Positions 26,197 to 34,516 of a stretch of 64,000 nt of DNA are shown here, in pieces. Under the pieces are notes generated by a model. It was given only the letters and a program-made list of their open reading frames with translations. It was not told the DNA's origin and did not search any database. Position 1 is the stretch's first letter, and each line of letters begins with the position of its first letter. Source of the stretch: Faecalibacterium sp. I3-3-89 (GTDB lineage Bacteria; Bacillota; Clostridia; Oscillospirales; Ruminococcaceae); NCBI RefSeq assembly GCF_023347275.1, contig NZ_CP094468.1:992001-1056000 (forward strand), in the 5' to 3' direction. Both the position numbers and the translations under genes were made by a program.

Positions 26197-28011
26197 TTAC
26201 ATCTTCTCAGGGACATTGATCTTGAACATGGTCAGTGCGTTGAAGATGACATTCTTGACGCCGATGCAGAGGGCCAGACGGGCCTGCTGGACGGCGGGGT
26301 CTGCGCCCTGAATGCGGCAGCTGCCGTAGAAGCGGTGGAAGGCGCTGGCGAGGTCGATGACGAAGCGGTTGATGCGGCTGGGGTCGTACTTCTCGGCGGC
26401 CATGACGATCTCCTGCGGGTAGGCGGCCAGCATCCGGATGAGGTCCATCTCAGACGGCTCGGTCAGCAGGGTGGCATCGATCTGCTCCGCGCCTGCGAAG
26501 GCCACGCCCTCGCTCTCCATCTTCTTGAGGATGGAGCAGATGCGGGCGTGTGCGTACTGGACGTAGTAGACCGGGTTGTCGTTGTCGGTCTTGACGGCCT
26601 GATCGAGGTCGAAGTCGATGCCGCTGCCGGCGTCGTGCATATTGAACAGGAAGCGGGCGCTGTCGATGGGCACCTCTTCCAGCAGGTCGGTCAGGGTGAT
26701 GGCATTGCCGGTGCGCTTGGACATACGGACGGGCTGGCCGTCCCGCATCAGGTTGACCATCTGCATCAGGACGACGTCGAGGTCCTCGCCGTGGAGGCCG
26801 ATGGCGTCCATAGCGCCCTTCATGCGGGCGACATGGCCGTGGTGGTCTGCACCCCAGACGTCGATGGCCTTGGCAAAGCCGCGGGTGGCCAGCTTGTTGT
26901 AGTGGTAGGCGATGTCGGCGGCAAAGTAGGTGGGGATGCCGTTGGCGCGGACGAGGACCTCGTCCTTGGCCTCCTCCTCGGTGCCGTCGTCGGTCTTCTT
27001 CTTGTTGACGGTGCCGTACTTGGCGGCGTACTGGGCGCTGCGGTACATCACAGCGCCGTCCTCGGCCTTATAGCAGGCCCCCAGCTCCAGCAGCTTGTCC
27101 ACCACGGCCAGCACAGCGCCGGACTCGTGGAGGGTGCTCTCGTGGAACCAGACGTCGTAGTCGATGCGGTACTTGCCGAGGTCGCGCTTGAGGGCAGCGA
27201 TGTTCTTGGGCAGGGCGTAGGCCACGAGGGCGTCCTTGAGGGCGGCGAAGGCCTCGCTCTCAAAGAGGGTCTCCTCGTCCATCCCCTTGCAGGCAGCGAC
27301 GTACTTGTCACCGTTCTGCTCGGCAAACTCACCGGCCAGAACCTTGATGTCACCGCCCTGATAGCACTCGGCGGGCAGGGGATAGGCCTCCTCGCCGCAG
27401 TACTGCTGGAGATAGCGGACGGCGAGGCTCTTGCCGAACTTCTGGATCTGGTTGCCCGCGTCATTGATATAGAACTCGCGGGTCACGTCGTAGCCCGACC
27501 AGTCGAGGACAGCGGCCAGACAGTCGCCCAGAGCGCCGCCGCGGGCGTTGCCCATGTGCATGGGGCCGGTGGGGTTGGCGGAGACGAACTCCACATTGTA
27601 CTTTGCGCCCTTGCCGTGGTCGGTGCGGCCATACTCCTTGTTTGCGCAGGCACCCAGCACGACGCCGGCCCAGAAGGAGGGGGCAAGGAAGAGGTTGATG
27701 AAGCCGGGGCCGGCCACCTCGACCTTGGCAAAGACGCCGCCGGTCAGGTCGGGCAGGTGGGCGATGAGGGCGTCGGCGATCATCTTGGGGGCCTTGCGCC
27801 AGGTGCGTGCACCGGCCATGGCGATGTTGGAAGCGATGTCGCCGTTCTTGACGTCGGCGGGGATCTCCACGATGAAGGCGGGCAGCTCAGCCTCGGGCAG
27901 AGCACCGTCGGCCATTGCAGCCTTGGCGGCGGCAGTCAGCAGGGCACGGGCCTCGTCCAGCGCGGTCTGCCGGGGGTTGTAGTTCTGGTAGGTCTTTTCA
28001 AAGTCGGTCAT
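26197..28011 (-). CDS. argS: Arginyl-tRNA synthetase
   Basis: 604 residues from ATG 28011, chosen because AAAGGA lies 8 nt upstream on this strand; an ATG six codons earlier has no ribosome binding site. Class I synthetase: an N-terminal ArgS-specific domain, then the HIGH-type motif NPTGPMHMGNARG with VEFVSA before it, INDAGNQIQKFGKSL, a KMSKS-like MSKRTGNAITL and an anticodon-binding DALR domain (ARICSILKKM ... FHRFYGSCRI). Last gene of the ddl-murI-DUF1934-argS operon. Confidence 0.96.
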   Translation of the reverse strand: MTDFEKTYQNYNPRQTALDEARALLTAAAKAAMADGALPEAELPAFIVEIPADVKNGDIASNIAMAGARTWRKAPKMIADALIAHLPDLTGGVFAKVEVAGPGFINLFLAPSFWAGVVLGACANKEYGRTDHGKGAKYNVEFVSANPTGPMHMGNARGGALGDCLAAVLDWSGYDVTREFYINDAGNQIQKFGKSLAVRYLQQYCGEEAYPLPAECYQGGDIKVLAGEFAEQNGDKYVAACKGMDEETLFESEAFAALKDALVAYALPKNIAALKRDLGKYRIDYDVWFHESTLHESGAVLAVVDKLLELGACYKAEDGAVMYRSAQYAAKYGTVNKKKTDDGTEEEAKDEVLVRANGIPTYFAADIAYHYNKLATRGFAKAIDVWGADHHGHVARMKGAMDAIGLHGEDLDVVLMQMVNLMRDGQPVRMSKRTGNAITLTDLLEEVPIDSARFLFNMHDAGSGIDFDLDQAVKTDNDNPVYYVQYAHARICSILKKMESEGVAFAGAEQIDATLLTEPSEMDLIRMLAAYPQEIVMAAEKYDPSRINRFVIDLASAFHRFYGSCRIQGADPAVQQARLALCIGVKNVIFNALTMFKINVPEKM

Positions 28012-28044
28012 TGGTATGATTCCTTTCATTTGAGGTGCATATCC

Positions 28045-28512
28045 TTAGTTGACGTGCTGTACCGTCATTTCCAGCGTGTTGCGGCTGACGATGCGGGCAT
28101 CGTCAGCGTCCAGCAGGTAGCTGAAAGAGGCGCTGCCGCCTTTTTCGGTCAGCTGACAGTCGATGCCGTCGCCGGTGACGCCCAGCGTCAGAGAGCCGAC
28201 CTCCGTCTCATAGTGGCAGAGGTTGCGGCGGTCGCGCTCGATGAGGAGCTGGCTGTTGGCCCGCCCGAAGCGGAGAAGAGCCACTCGGCTGCCGTCCTCG
28301 GCGATCTTGATGGTGGTGGTGCAGCCCTCGAAGCCGATGGTCTGTGTCTCCTTGTAGGAGATGTAGTAGCTGCCGTTCTTTTTGGTAAAGCTGCCCCGGG
28401 TCATCAGCTCGATGTGATCGCGGTCCTCCTCGCGGATGACGCCCTCGTTGTCGAACTGGTCGATGGAGCTTTTGATGCGGATGATGTAATTTTCAATGGG
28501 TGATCTGCTCAC
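28045..28512 (-). CDS. DUF1934 beta-barrel protein (YwiB-like)
   Basis: 155 residues. DUF1934/YwiB proteins are calycin-like beta-barrels of unknown function, repeatedly found just upstream of argS in Firmicutes, as here (33 bp before it). Visible marks: GSYYISYKETQTIGFEGCTTTIKI, VALLRFGRANSQLLIERDRRNLCHYETEVGSLTLGV and the alternating hydrophobic pattern of beta strands at the C-terminus. No signal peptide. It lies 15 bp after murI, so it is cotranscribed. Confidence 0.8.
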   Translation of the reverse strand: MSRSPIENYIIRIKSSIDQFDNEGVIREEDRDHIELMTRGSFTKKNGSYYISYKETQTIGFEGCTTTIKIAEDGSRVALLRFGRANSQLLIERDRRNLCHYETEVGSLTLGVTGDGIDCQLTEKGGSASFSYLLDADDARIVSRNTLEMTVQHVN

Positions 28513-28527
28513 AGTTTTGTGTCCTTA

Positions 28528-29352
28528 TCAGTATTTTTCAATGGCGACCTGATCGATGAGTCCACCCTTGTACTCCCCGAGGAAAAGGTCGGCGGTCTGG
28601 GCGAAGCTGTCGGGCACGTCGCTGACGTAGAAATGGGCCTCGCCCTTTTCGTGGTCACCCTTCAGGCCGTGCTCGCTGAGCGTCCGTTCCAGATGATGAG
28701 CGGCAGTCTGGGCCGGGTCCACGAGGGTGACGTTCTTGCCCATGTACCAGCCGATCATCTCCTTGAGCAGGGGATAGTGGGTGCAGCCGAGGATGAGGGT
28801 GTCCACCCCGGCCTCTCGCACCTCGGCCAGATACTGCGCGATGACCAGACGGGTCACCTGCTGCTTGTCGAGGGCACTGTGGTCCACATAACCGGCCTCC
28901 ACGAGGGGGACGAAGAGGGGACAGGGACGGGCGGTGATCTCCACGCCGGGGACAAGCTTCCGCAGCAGGGTCTCATAACTGCGGGAACGGATGGTGGCCG
29001 CCGTGCCGATGACGCCGATGCGGCGGTTGCGGGTGACGAAAGCGGCCTCCCGGGCGGCGGCGTCCACGACGCCCAGATAGGGGACGGGGAGCTTCGCGGC
29101 CTCGGCGGCGGGGTAGATGCTGGACACCGTGCCGCAGGCGGCCATGATGCACTTCACATCCTTCGACAGCAGGAAGGCGATGTCCTGCCGGGCGTACTGC
29201 AAAATAGTCTCAGGGCTGCGGCTGCCGTAGGGGACGCGGCCGGTATCGCCGAAATAGACGATGTTCTCGTGGGGGAGGCGCTTGCGCAGCTCCCGCACGC
29301 CGGTCAGCCCGCCAAGGCCGCTGTCGAATACGCCGATGGGACGGTTATCCAT
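28528..29352 (-). CDS. murI: Glutamate racemase
   Basis: Makes D-glutamate for peptidoglycan. 274 residues with IGVFDSGLGGLTGVREL (Asp10, Ser11), YFGDTGRVPYG, and the two catalytic cysteines in AACGTVSS (Cys73) and LGCTHYPLL (Cys190). The first motif normally reads AxCNTAS; here Asn is replaced by Gly (Cys73-Gly74), next to the catalytic cysteine. Everything else looks intact, so it is probably active. It overlaps the 3' end of ddl by 8 bp; both act on D-amino acids for the cell wall. Confidence 0.92.
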   Translation of the reverse strand: MDNRPIGVFDSGLGGLTGVRELRKRLPHENIVYFGDTGRVPYGSRSPETILQYARQDIAFLLSKDVKCIMAACGTVSSIYPAAEAAKLPVPYLGVVDAAAREAAFVTRNRRIGVIGTAATIRSRSYETLLRKLVPGVEITARPCPLFVPLVEAGYVDHSALDKQQVTRLVIAQYLAEVREAGVDTLILGCTHYPLLKEMIGWYMGKNVTLVDPAQTAAHHLERTLSEHGLKGDHEKGEAHFYVSDVPDSFAQTADLFLGEYKGGLIDQVAIEKY

Positions 29353-30445
29353 GCTGCTTTTCCGTCCTTTCCAGAGCCAGAGCGATGAGGCGGTCGATGA
29401 GGGCGGGCACGGGGATGCCCTCGTGCTCCATCAGCTTGGGATACATACTGATGGGGGTAAAGCCGGGGAGGGTGTTGATCTCGTTGATGAGGACGCGGCC
29501 GGTGTTCTTCTCTACGAAGAAGTCGCAGCGGGCCAGACCCTCGCAGCCCAGTGCGGTGTAGGCCATGGCGGCGTAGGTCTTCACCTCGTCCAGCTTTTCT
29601 TCGGGCAGCTTTGCCGGGATGACCACCTGACTGACGCCGTTCTTGTACTTGTCGTCGTAGGTGTAGAATTCCGCGCCTGCCAGAATTTCGCCCGGGCGGG
29701 TGGAGACGGCGGGGTCAGAGCCGATGACGGCGCACTCCACCTCGTGGCCGTCCACGAAGGCCTCAAAGACCACCTTGCGGTCGTTTGCCAGAGCCAGACG
29801 GATGGCCTCCTTCAGCTCAGTGCGGTCGTGGGCCTTGGTGATGCCCACGCTGGAACCGGCGTTGGCGGGCTTGACGAAGATGGGCCAGCCCAGCTTGGCG
29901 ATGACGCCGTCACAGACGCCCTCGGGGTCGCACTCGATCTCCCAGCGGGTGGCGGAGAGCCACTTGGTGTGGGGGATGCCGGAAGCGTCGAACATAGCGT
30001 TGGCCACTGCCTTGTCCATGCAGACGGCGCTGGCCAGAACGCCGCAGCCGACGTAGGGGATGCCGGCCAGCTCCAGCAGGCCCTGCACGGTGCCGTCCTC
30101 GCCCCACAGGCCGTGGAGGACGGGGATGACCACATCGGCGCGGACCTTCTCCACCTGCCCGGCGGGGGTGAAGAGGATGAGGCCGTGGTCGGCGCGGTCG
30201 GGACTGACCACGCAGGGCATATTGCCCGGCAGCTCTTCCCAGCTGCCGTCGGCCATCTGGGCCGAGGTGGCTTCGGTGTAGAGCCAGCGGCCATCTTTCG
30301 TGATGCCGATGGTCAGTAGCTCGTAGCGCTGGCGGTCGAGCTGGTCCACGAAGGTACCGGCGGACACGCGGCTGACCTCGTGCTCACTGGACATCCCGCC
30401 GAACAGGACGACAACGCACATTTTATGTTCAGAATCGGATAACAT
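29345..30445 (-). CDS. ddl: D-alanine-D-alanine ligase
   Basis: 366-residue ATP-grasp enzyme joining two D-Ala for the peptidoglycan stem. Seen: VVLFGGMSSEHEVSRVSA, PVLHGLWGEDGTVQGLLELAGIPYVG, WPIFVKPANAGSSVGI and LINEINTLPGFTPISMYPKL. The omega-loop reads FYTYDDKYKNG; the tyrosine-lysine pattern is that of D-Ala-D-Ala ligases rather than the D-Ala-D-Lac enzymes of vancomycin resistance. The ATG at 30445 follows AGGAGAG by 8 nt. First gene of the minus-strand operon, with its own promoter. Confidence 0.95.
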   Translation of the reverse strand: MLSDSEHKMCVVVLFGGMSSEHEVSRVSAGTFVDQLDRQRYELLTIGITKDGRWLYTEATSAQMADGSWEELPGNMPCVVSPDRADHGLILFTPAGQVEKVRADVVIPVLHGLWGEDGTVQGLLELAGIPYVGCGVLASAVCMDKAVANAMFDASGIPHTKWLSATRWEIECDPEGVCDGVIAKLGWPIFVKPANAGSSVGITKAHDRTELKEAIRLALANDRKVVFEAFVDGHEVECAVIGSDPAVSTRPGEILAGAEFYTYDDKYKNGVSQVVIPAKLPEEKLDEVKTYAAMAYTALGCEGLARCDFFVEKNTGRVLINEINTLPGFTPISMYPKLMEHEGIPVPALIDRLIALALERTEKQHG

Positions 30446-30523
30446 AATCGATCTCTCCTGATCTCAGGGCCGCTGCACCCGGCAGACAGGCCCAAAATTT
30501 AGTCTATATCCATAGATACACTT

Positions 30524-30552
30524 ATTATATAATATTTATGTCCGGGATGCAA
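30524..30552 (-). promoter_or_regulatory. Promoter of ddl-murI-DUF1934-argS
   Basis: On the minus strand TTGCAT (30552-30547) and TATAAT (30529-30524), 17 bp apart, with about 70 nt leader. The ddl-rpmG intergenic region (305 bp) holds only this promoter, the divergent rpmG promoter and the rpmG leader. Confidence 0.8.
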
Positions 30553-30619
30553 GCGCCGCCGCACAGACAAGCCGGGAGAAAGAAAAAGCAAAAAACCAGA
30601 AAAAACGCAGGATTTCCGC

Positions 30620-30648
30620 TTGACGAATGGAAAAAGACGTGATACAAT
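30620..30648 (+). promoter_or_regulatory. Promoter of rpmG-secE-nusG-rplK-rplA
   Basis: TTGACG (30620-30625) and TACAAT (30643-30648), 17 bp apart, about 100 bp before rpmG. Confidence 0.85.
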
Positions 30649-30654
30649 GATAAC

Positions 30655-30740
30655 ACCTCTTTTGCGGGGTTATTAAGTGCGCCTGTTTAGAGGGCACACC
30701 CGCAAGCCGAGGGAGGTTCAAAACAACCGTTATAATGGAG
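30655..30740 (+). promoter_or_regulatory. Structured leader of rpmG
   Basis: TGCGGG (30663-30668) pairs with CCCGCA (30699-30704) and encloses a second stem GTGC-g-CCT / AGG-GCAC (30677-30697). No U-run follows. Could be an autoregulatory site or simply a stable 5' end; I do not recognise it. Confidence 0.45.
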
Positions 30741-30750
30741 GTGTCAACAA

Positions 30751-30900
30751 ATGACCGTTAAAATCACTCTGGCCTGCACCGAGTGCAAGCAGCGCAACTA
30801 CAACACCACGAAGAACAAGAAGAACAACCCCGATCGTCTCGAGATGAAGAAGTACTGCCGCTTCTGCAAGAAGCACACCGTTCATCGCGAAACCAAGTAA
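30751..30900 (+). CDS. rpmG: 50S ribosomal protein L33
   Basis: 49 codons starting [20 protein letters not shown] and ending [10 protein letters not shown]. The four zinc-binding cysteines are present (C9, C12, C36, C39), so this is the zinc-containing (C+) form. Ribosome binding site TGGAGGTG. It starts the rpmG-secE-nusG block usual in Firmicutes; secE begins 17 bp later. Confidence 0.96.
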   Translation: MTVKITLACTECKQRNYNTTKNKKNNPDRLEMKKYCRFCKKHTVHRETK

Positions 30901-30917
30901 GAAAGGCGGACAACATC

Positions 30918-31169
30918 ATGGCAGACAAAACCGAGAAAAAGCCGGGCTTTGTGGCCAGAATGAAGGCCGCCGTGAAGGGTTTTGCCGCAAATGCGGCAAA
31001 GTTCTTCCGCGACACGAAGAGCGAGCTGAAAAAGGTCGTGTGGCCGTCTAAGGCGGACATCAAGACCAACACCGTCGTGGTGCTCGTGACTGTGGCGATC
31101 GCAGCCGTCGTGATGATCGCACTGGATGCCGTCTTCGGCGGTATTCTGGGCCTTATCATCGGCGCTTGA
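30918..31169 (+). CDS. secE: Protein translocase subunit SecE
   Basis: 83 residues. SecE clamps the SecY channel. The amphipathic helix signature FFRDTKSELKKVVWPSK (about 28-44) precedes one membrane helix (about 51-80). The N-terminal 25 residues are basic. The start is ATG 30918 with GAAAGGCGG 8 bp upstream; an upstream in-frame ATG within rpmG would give an out-of-family extension. It lies between rpmG and nusG as in most bacteria. Confidence 0.94.
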   Translation: MADKTEKKPGFVARMKAAVKGFAANAAKFFRDTKSELKKVVWPSKADIKTNTVVVLVTVAIAAVVMIALDAVFGGILGLIIGA

Positions 31170-31197
31170 ATCATCTTGAAACGGAGGGTCAACCAGA

Positions 31198-31728
31198 ATG
31201 GAAGAGCAGTCCAATGAGGCTCTTTGGTATGTCGTGCATACCTATTCCGGCTACGAAAACAAAGTGGCAACGGACTTACAGACTATGGTGGAGAACCGCC
31301 GCCTGCAGGATCTGATCTGCGACATCAAGGTCCCGACCGAGATGGTCCCTGAGATCAAGGACGGCAAGGAGCGTATGGTGGAGCACAAGCTGTTCCCCGG
31401 CTACGTTCTGGTCAAGATGGTCATGAACGACGACACTTGGTATGTCGTGCGCAACACGCGCGGCTGCACCGGTTTCGTCGGCCCTGCCTCGAAGCCTGTC
31501 CCCCTGACCGCTGAGGAAGTGGAGAAGATGGGCGTCGAGAAGGCGGCTCCGCTGACCGTCGATTTCAAAGTCGGCGATACCGTGCAGATCACCGCCGGCC
31601 CTCTGGAAGGCTTTATGGGCCTTGTGGAGGGGATCGATACCGAGAGCTTCAAAGTCAAGCTCAAGGTCAATATGTTCGGCCGCGAGACGCCCGCAGAGGT
31701 GGACATCGCGCAGGTCGAGCTGCCGTAA
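31198..31728 (+). CDS. nusG: Transcription termination/antitermination protein NusG
   Basis: 176 residues. The NGN domain has ALWYVVHTYSGYENKVA and FPGYVLVKMVMNDDTWYVVRNTRGCTGFVG. The C-terminal KOW domain has FKVGDTVQITAGPLEGFMGLVEGID. NusG binds the RNA polymerase clamp and couples it to Rho or the ribosome. Ribosome binding site ACGGAGGG. It is followed by a 137 bp structured spacer and rplK. Confidence 0.96.
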   Translation: MEEQSNEALWYVVHTYSGYENKVATDLQTMVENRRLQDLICDIKVPTEMVPEIKDGKERMVEHKLFPGYVLVKMVMNDDTWYVVRNTRGCTGFVGPASKPVPLTAEEVEKMGVEKAAPLTVDFKVGDTVQITAGPLEGFMGLVEGIDTESFKVKLKVNMFGRETPAEVDIAQVELP

Positions 31729-31865
31729 CCAACCGGCACAGACCGTTCTACCAAGGTAAGACCGCAGTGCGGTTCTTATAGAGCGTGCACATCGGGTGCG
31801 CGCTCGTGGGAGGCGCGGAGACACCGCGCCGCAACTCACCACAGATTTTTGGAGGTGCATTTACT
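31729..31865 (+). promoter_or_regulatory. Structured nusG-rplK spacer with three hairpins
   Basis: Three consecutive hairpins: AAGACCGC-AGT-GCGGTTCTT (about 31757-31777), GAGCG-t-GCAC...GTGC-g-CGCTC (about 31781-31805) and GGCGCGG-AGACA-CCGCGCC (about 31812-31830). No U-run follows them, so they are unlikely to terminate. They may be a processing site or an L1/L11 regulatory leader. Ribosome binding site TTGGAGGTG at 31849-31857. Confidence 0.5.
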
Positions 31866-32291
31866 ATGGCACAGAAAGTTACTGGCTACATTAAGCTGCA
31901 GATCGAGGCCGGCAAGGCGACTCCGGCTCCCCCTGTTGGCCCTGCTCTGGGTCAGAAGGGCGTCAACATCATGGCCTTCACCAAGGAGTTCAACGAGCGT
32001 ACTAAGAACCAGATGGGTTATGTCATCCCCGTCGTCATCACCGTCTACGCTGACCGCTCCTTCAGCTTCATCACCAAGACTCCTCCGGCAGCTGTTCTGA
32101 TCAAGAAGGCCGCTGGCATCAACACCGCTTCCGGCAAGCCCAACAAGGAAAAGGTCGCTACTCTGACCGCCGCTCAGGTGGAAGAGATCGCTAAGACCAA
32201 GATGCCCGACCTGAACGCTGCTTCTCTGGAAGCTGCATGCAGCATGGTCCGCGGCACCTGCCGTTCCATGGGCATCACTGTCGAGGGCTGA
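31866..32291 (+). CDS. rplK: 50S ribosomal protein L11
   Basis: 141 residues, typical. [45 protein letters not shown] and the C-terminal rRNA-binding domain with [15 protein letters not shown] and [16 protein letters not shown]11 shapes the GTPase centre of the 50S subunit. The ATG at 31866 directly follows TTGGAGGTG; a longer in-frame start at 31785 lies inside the hairpins and is rejected. Confidence 0.96.
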   Translation: MAQKVTGYIKLQIEAGKATPAPPVGPALGQKGVNIMAFTKEFNERTKNQMGYVIPVVITVYADRSFSFITKTPPAAVLIKKAAGINTASGKPNKEKVATLTAAQVEEIAKTKMPDLNAASLEAACSMVRGTCRSMGITVEG

Positions 32292-32348
32292 GACATAAAC
32301 AGTGGGAGGGCATAACACTGCCCGCATGACCACACAGGAGGATATACA

Positions 32349-33041
<693 letters not shown>

Positions 33042-33054
33042 TTTTTGGATCAAG

Positions 33055-33086
33055 AGTACTTTTTTGAAAAAATTCAAAAAAGTACT
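33055..33086. terminator. Perfect 14-bp A/T-rich palindrome fused to the rplJ promoter
   Basis: AGTACTTTTTTGAA (33055-33068) and its exact complement TTCAAAAAAGTACT (33073-33086) around AAAA. Its last base is the first base of the rplJ -35 box (TTGACA 33086-33091). It is probably the rplA terminator, but it could also act as an operator. Confidence 0.55.
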
Positions 33087-33114
33087 TGACAACTCCGCAC
33101 GTTTGCGGTAAAAT
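33086..33114 (+). promoter_or_regulatory. Promoter of rplJ-rplL
   Basis: TTGACA (33086-33091) and TAAAAT (33109-33114), 17 bp apart. Confidence 0.88.
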
Positions 33115-33120
33115 AATCAT

Positions 33121-33238
33121 GCTGTTTTTGAGACAGCAGGTGCTGGAGTCCAGCGTAAGGCTATGCCGCCTGCCGAGAAACGTGCGTAAAGTTGCTTTAT
33201 GCCTCTTTCTCGGCCAAGTGCGGGAAAGAGGCTTTTTT
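33121..33238 (+). promoter_or_regulatory. L10 leader of rplJ-rplL with terminator
   Basis: About 120 nt leader with an early GCTGT...ACAGC hairpin, the typical AAACGTGCGTAAA stretch (about 33178-33190) and a final hairpin GCCTCTTTC (33201-33209) / GAAAGAGGC (33224-33232) followed by T6. This is the layout of Firmicute L10 leaders, in which L10(L12)4 binding controls the operon. Confidence 0.8.
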
Positions 33239-33287
33239 CGTTGCTCACCAGCTTTCGATATAAGTTTTTGAAACGAGGTGAAACCGA

Positions 33288-33803
33288 ATGCCCAGTGCAA
33301 AGATTCTTTCTGAGAAGCAGGCTTACGTCGCTGATCTGAAGGCAAAGTTTGAGAGTGCGGTTTCCGGCTGCGTCGTCGCTTACGGCGGCATCAACGTCGA
33401 GAACGACACCAAGCTCCGTAAGGAGCTGCGTGAGGCAGGCGTCGATTACATGGTCGTGAAGAACACCATGCTGCGTCTGGCTGTCAAGGGCACTTCTCTG
33501 GAGGCCCTGGCTGAGCAGTTCAAGGGCGATACCGCTATCGCTTTTGCTCACGAGGAGGACCCCATGTCCGCTGCCCGCATCCTGTGCAAGTATCAGGATG
33601 GCGATAAGTCCAAGAAGTTCGTCGTGAAGGCAGGCTTCATGGAGGGCAAGGTCATGGACGCTGCCGAGACCAACGCCATCGCAAAGCTGCCCAACCGCGA
33701 AGGCATGCTGTCCATGTTTGCAGGCGCCCTCACCAGCACTCTGTCTGGTCTGGCTGTTGCAATGCAGGCTTATGCCGACAAGCAGGAGGAGCCTGCTGCC
33801 TAA
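33288..33803 (+). CDS. rplJ: 50S ribosomal protein L10
   Basis: 171 residues. PSAKILSEKQAYVADLKAKF, then VVAYGGINVENDTKLRKELREAGVDYMVVKNTMLRLAVKG (two adjacent stretches), typical of L10. The C-terminal helix (MLSMFAGALTSTLSGLAVAMQAYAD) binds L7/L12 dimers. Ribosome binding site ACGAGGTGA. The operon has its own promoter and L10 leader; rplL follows after 71 bp. Confidence 0.95.
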   Translation: MPSAKILSEKQAYVADLKAKFESAVSGCVVAYGGINVENDTKLRKELREAGVDYMVVKNTMLRLAVKGTSLEALAEQFKGDTAIAFAHEEDPMSAARILCKYQDGDKSKKFVVKAGFMEGKVMDAAETNAIAKLPNREGMLSMFAGALTSTLSGLAVAMQAYADKQEEPAA

Positions 33804-33874
33804 TGGCTGCATGACCGCTGCTTAAAACACATCTGAAACAAACAACAAACCATTTATATTGGAGGGTTACTACT

Positions 33875-34249
33875 ATGGCTTCTGAGAAGATTACTGCCAT
33901 CATCGACTCCGTCAAGGAGCTGTCCGTTCTGGAGCTGAAAGAGCTGATCGACGCATACTGCGAGGAGTTCGGCGTTTCTGCTGTTGCTGCTGCTGCTCCC
34001 GCTGCTGCTGGCGCTGCTGCTGCCGCTGAGGAAGAGAAGACCGAGTTCGACGTCATCCTGGTCGAGGCTGGCGCTGGCAAGATGGGCGTCATCAAGCTGG
34101 TCAAGGAGATCACCGGTCTGGGCCTGAAGGAGGCTAAGGCTATCGTTGACGGCGCTCCCAAGGCTGTCAAGGAGAAGGCTTCCAAGGCTGAGGCTGACGA
34201 CATCAAGAAGAAGCTGGAGGATGCCGGCGCTAAGGTTGAGGTTAAGTAA
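33875..34249 (+). CDS. rplL: 50S ribosomal protein L7/L12
   Basis: 124 residues. N-terminal dimerisation region [23 protein letters not shown], Ala-rich hinge (about 40-53), and C-terminal domain with [21 protein letters not shown] and [17 protein letters not shown] that recruits translation factors. Ribosome binding site GGAGGG. In most Firmicutes rpoB follows; here a terminator ends the unit and fhs comes next. Confidence 0.97.
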   Translation: MASEKITAIIDSVKELSVLELKELIDAYCEEFGVSAVAAAAPAAAGAAAAAEEEKTEFDVILVEAGAGKMGVIKLVKEITGLGLKEAKAIVDGAPKAVKEKASKAEADDIKKKLEDAGAKVEVK

Positions 34250-34298
34250 TTTAATCTCCCCGAAGTTGGCTTCTTGAATTTCGATTCTTGAACAAAGA

Positions 34299-34332
34299 GA
34301 CGCTCTCGCTGCAAGGCGGGAGCGTCTTTTTT
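34299..34332 (+). terminator. Terminator after rplL
   Basis: GACGCTC (34299-34305) pairs with GAGCGTC (34320-34326), followed by a T-run. Confidence 0.85.
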
Positions 34333-34341
34333 CGTTTGTGC

Positions 34342-34370
34342 TTGACAAACCCTGCGCGGGTGTGTTATCT
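34342..34370 (+). promoter_or_regulatory. Promoter of fhs
   Basis: TTGACA (34342-34347) and TTATCT (34365-34370), 17 bp apart, about 10 bp after the rplL terminator. Confidence 0.75.
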
Positions 34371-34377
34371 TTTAGAT

Positions 34378-34494
34378 GTTAGCTGACCCTTCTGCTGACG
34401 GATCTTGTGGAGCACCACAGTGCGGAAGGGAAGAAAAGCTTTTTGCCGACCGTCTGGGCAGCCTTGCGTAATGGTGCGCAAAGCTGCCTTTTTT
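34378..34494 (+). promoter_or_regulatory. ZTP riboswitch (pfl RNA) with terminator, controlling fhs
   Basis: Aptamer 34378-34460: a first stem around CCCTTC...GAAGGG with an inner TGTGG-AGCA-CCACA hairpin, and the hallmark 3' part GCCGACCGTCTGGGCA (34445-34460). The terminator stem GGCAGCcTTGCG / CGCAAaGCTGCC (34457-34488) plus T6 reuses the GGGCA of the aptamer, so ligand binding and termination exclude each other. ZTP (ZMP) riboswitches sense a shortage of 10-formyl-tetrahydrofolate and turn on purine and one-carbon genes such as fhs. Confidence 0.88.
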
Positions 34495-34516
34495 GTTATC
34501 AAGGAGGATGCTGAAC

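Noticed and set aside
26335..28503. Plus-strand open frame of 722 codons opposite argS and DUF1934
   Set aside because: Complement of two well-supported genes; no motifs.
30731..30736. TATAAT directly before the rpmG ribosome binding site
   Set aside because: No -35 box at suitable distance; a good promoter lies at 30620-30648.
34493..34516. TTG or ATG starts of fhs upstream of 34517
   Set aside because: They lie inside the riboswitch terminator or the Shine-Dalgarno itself.
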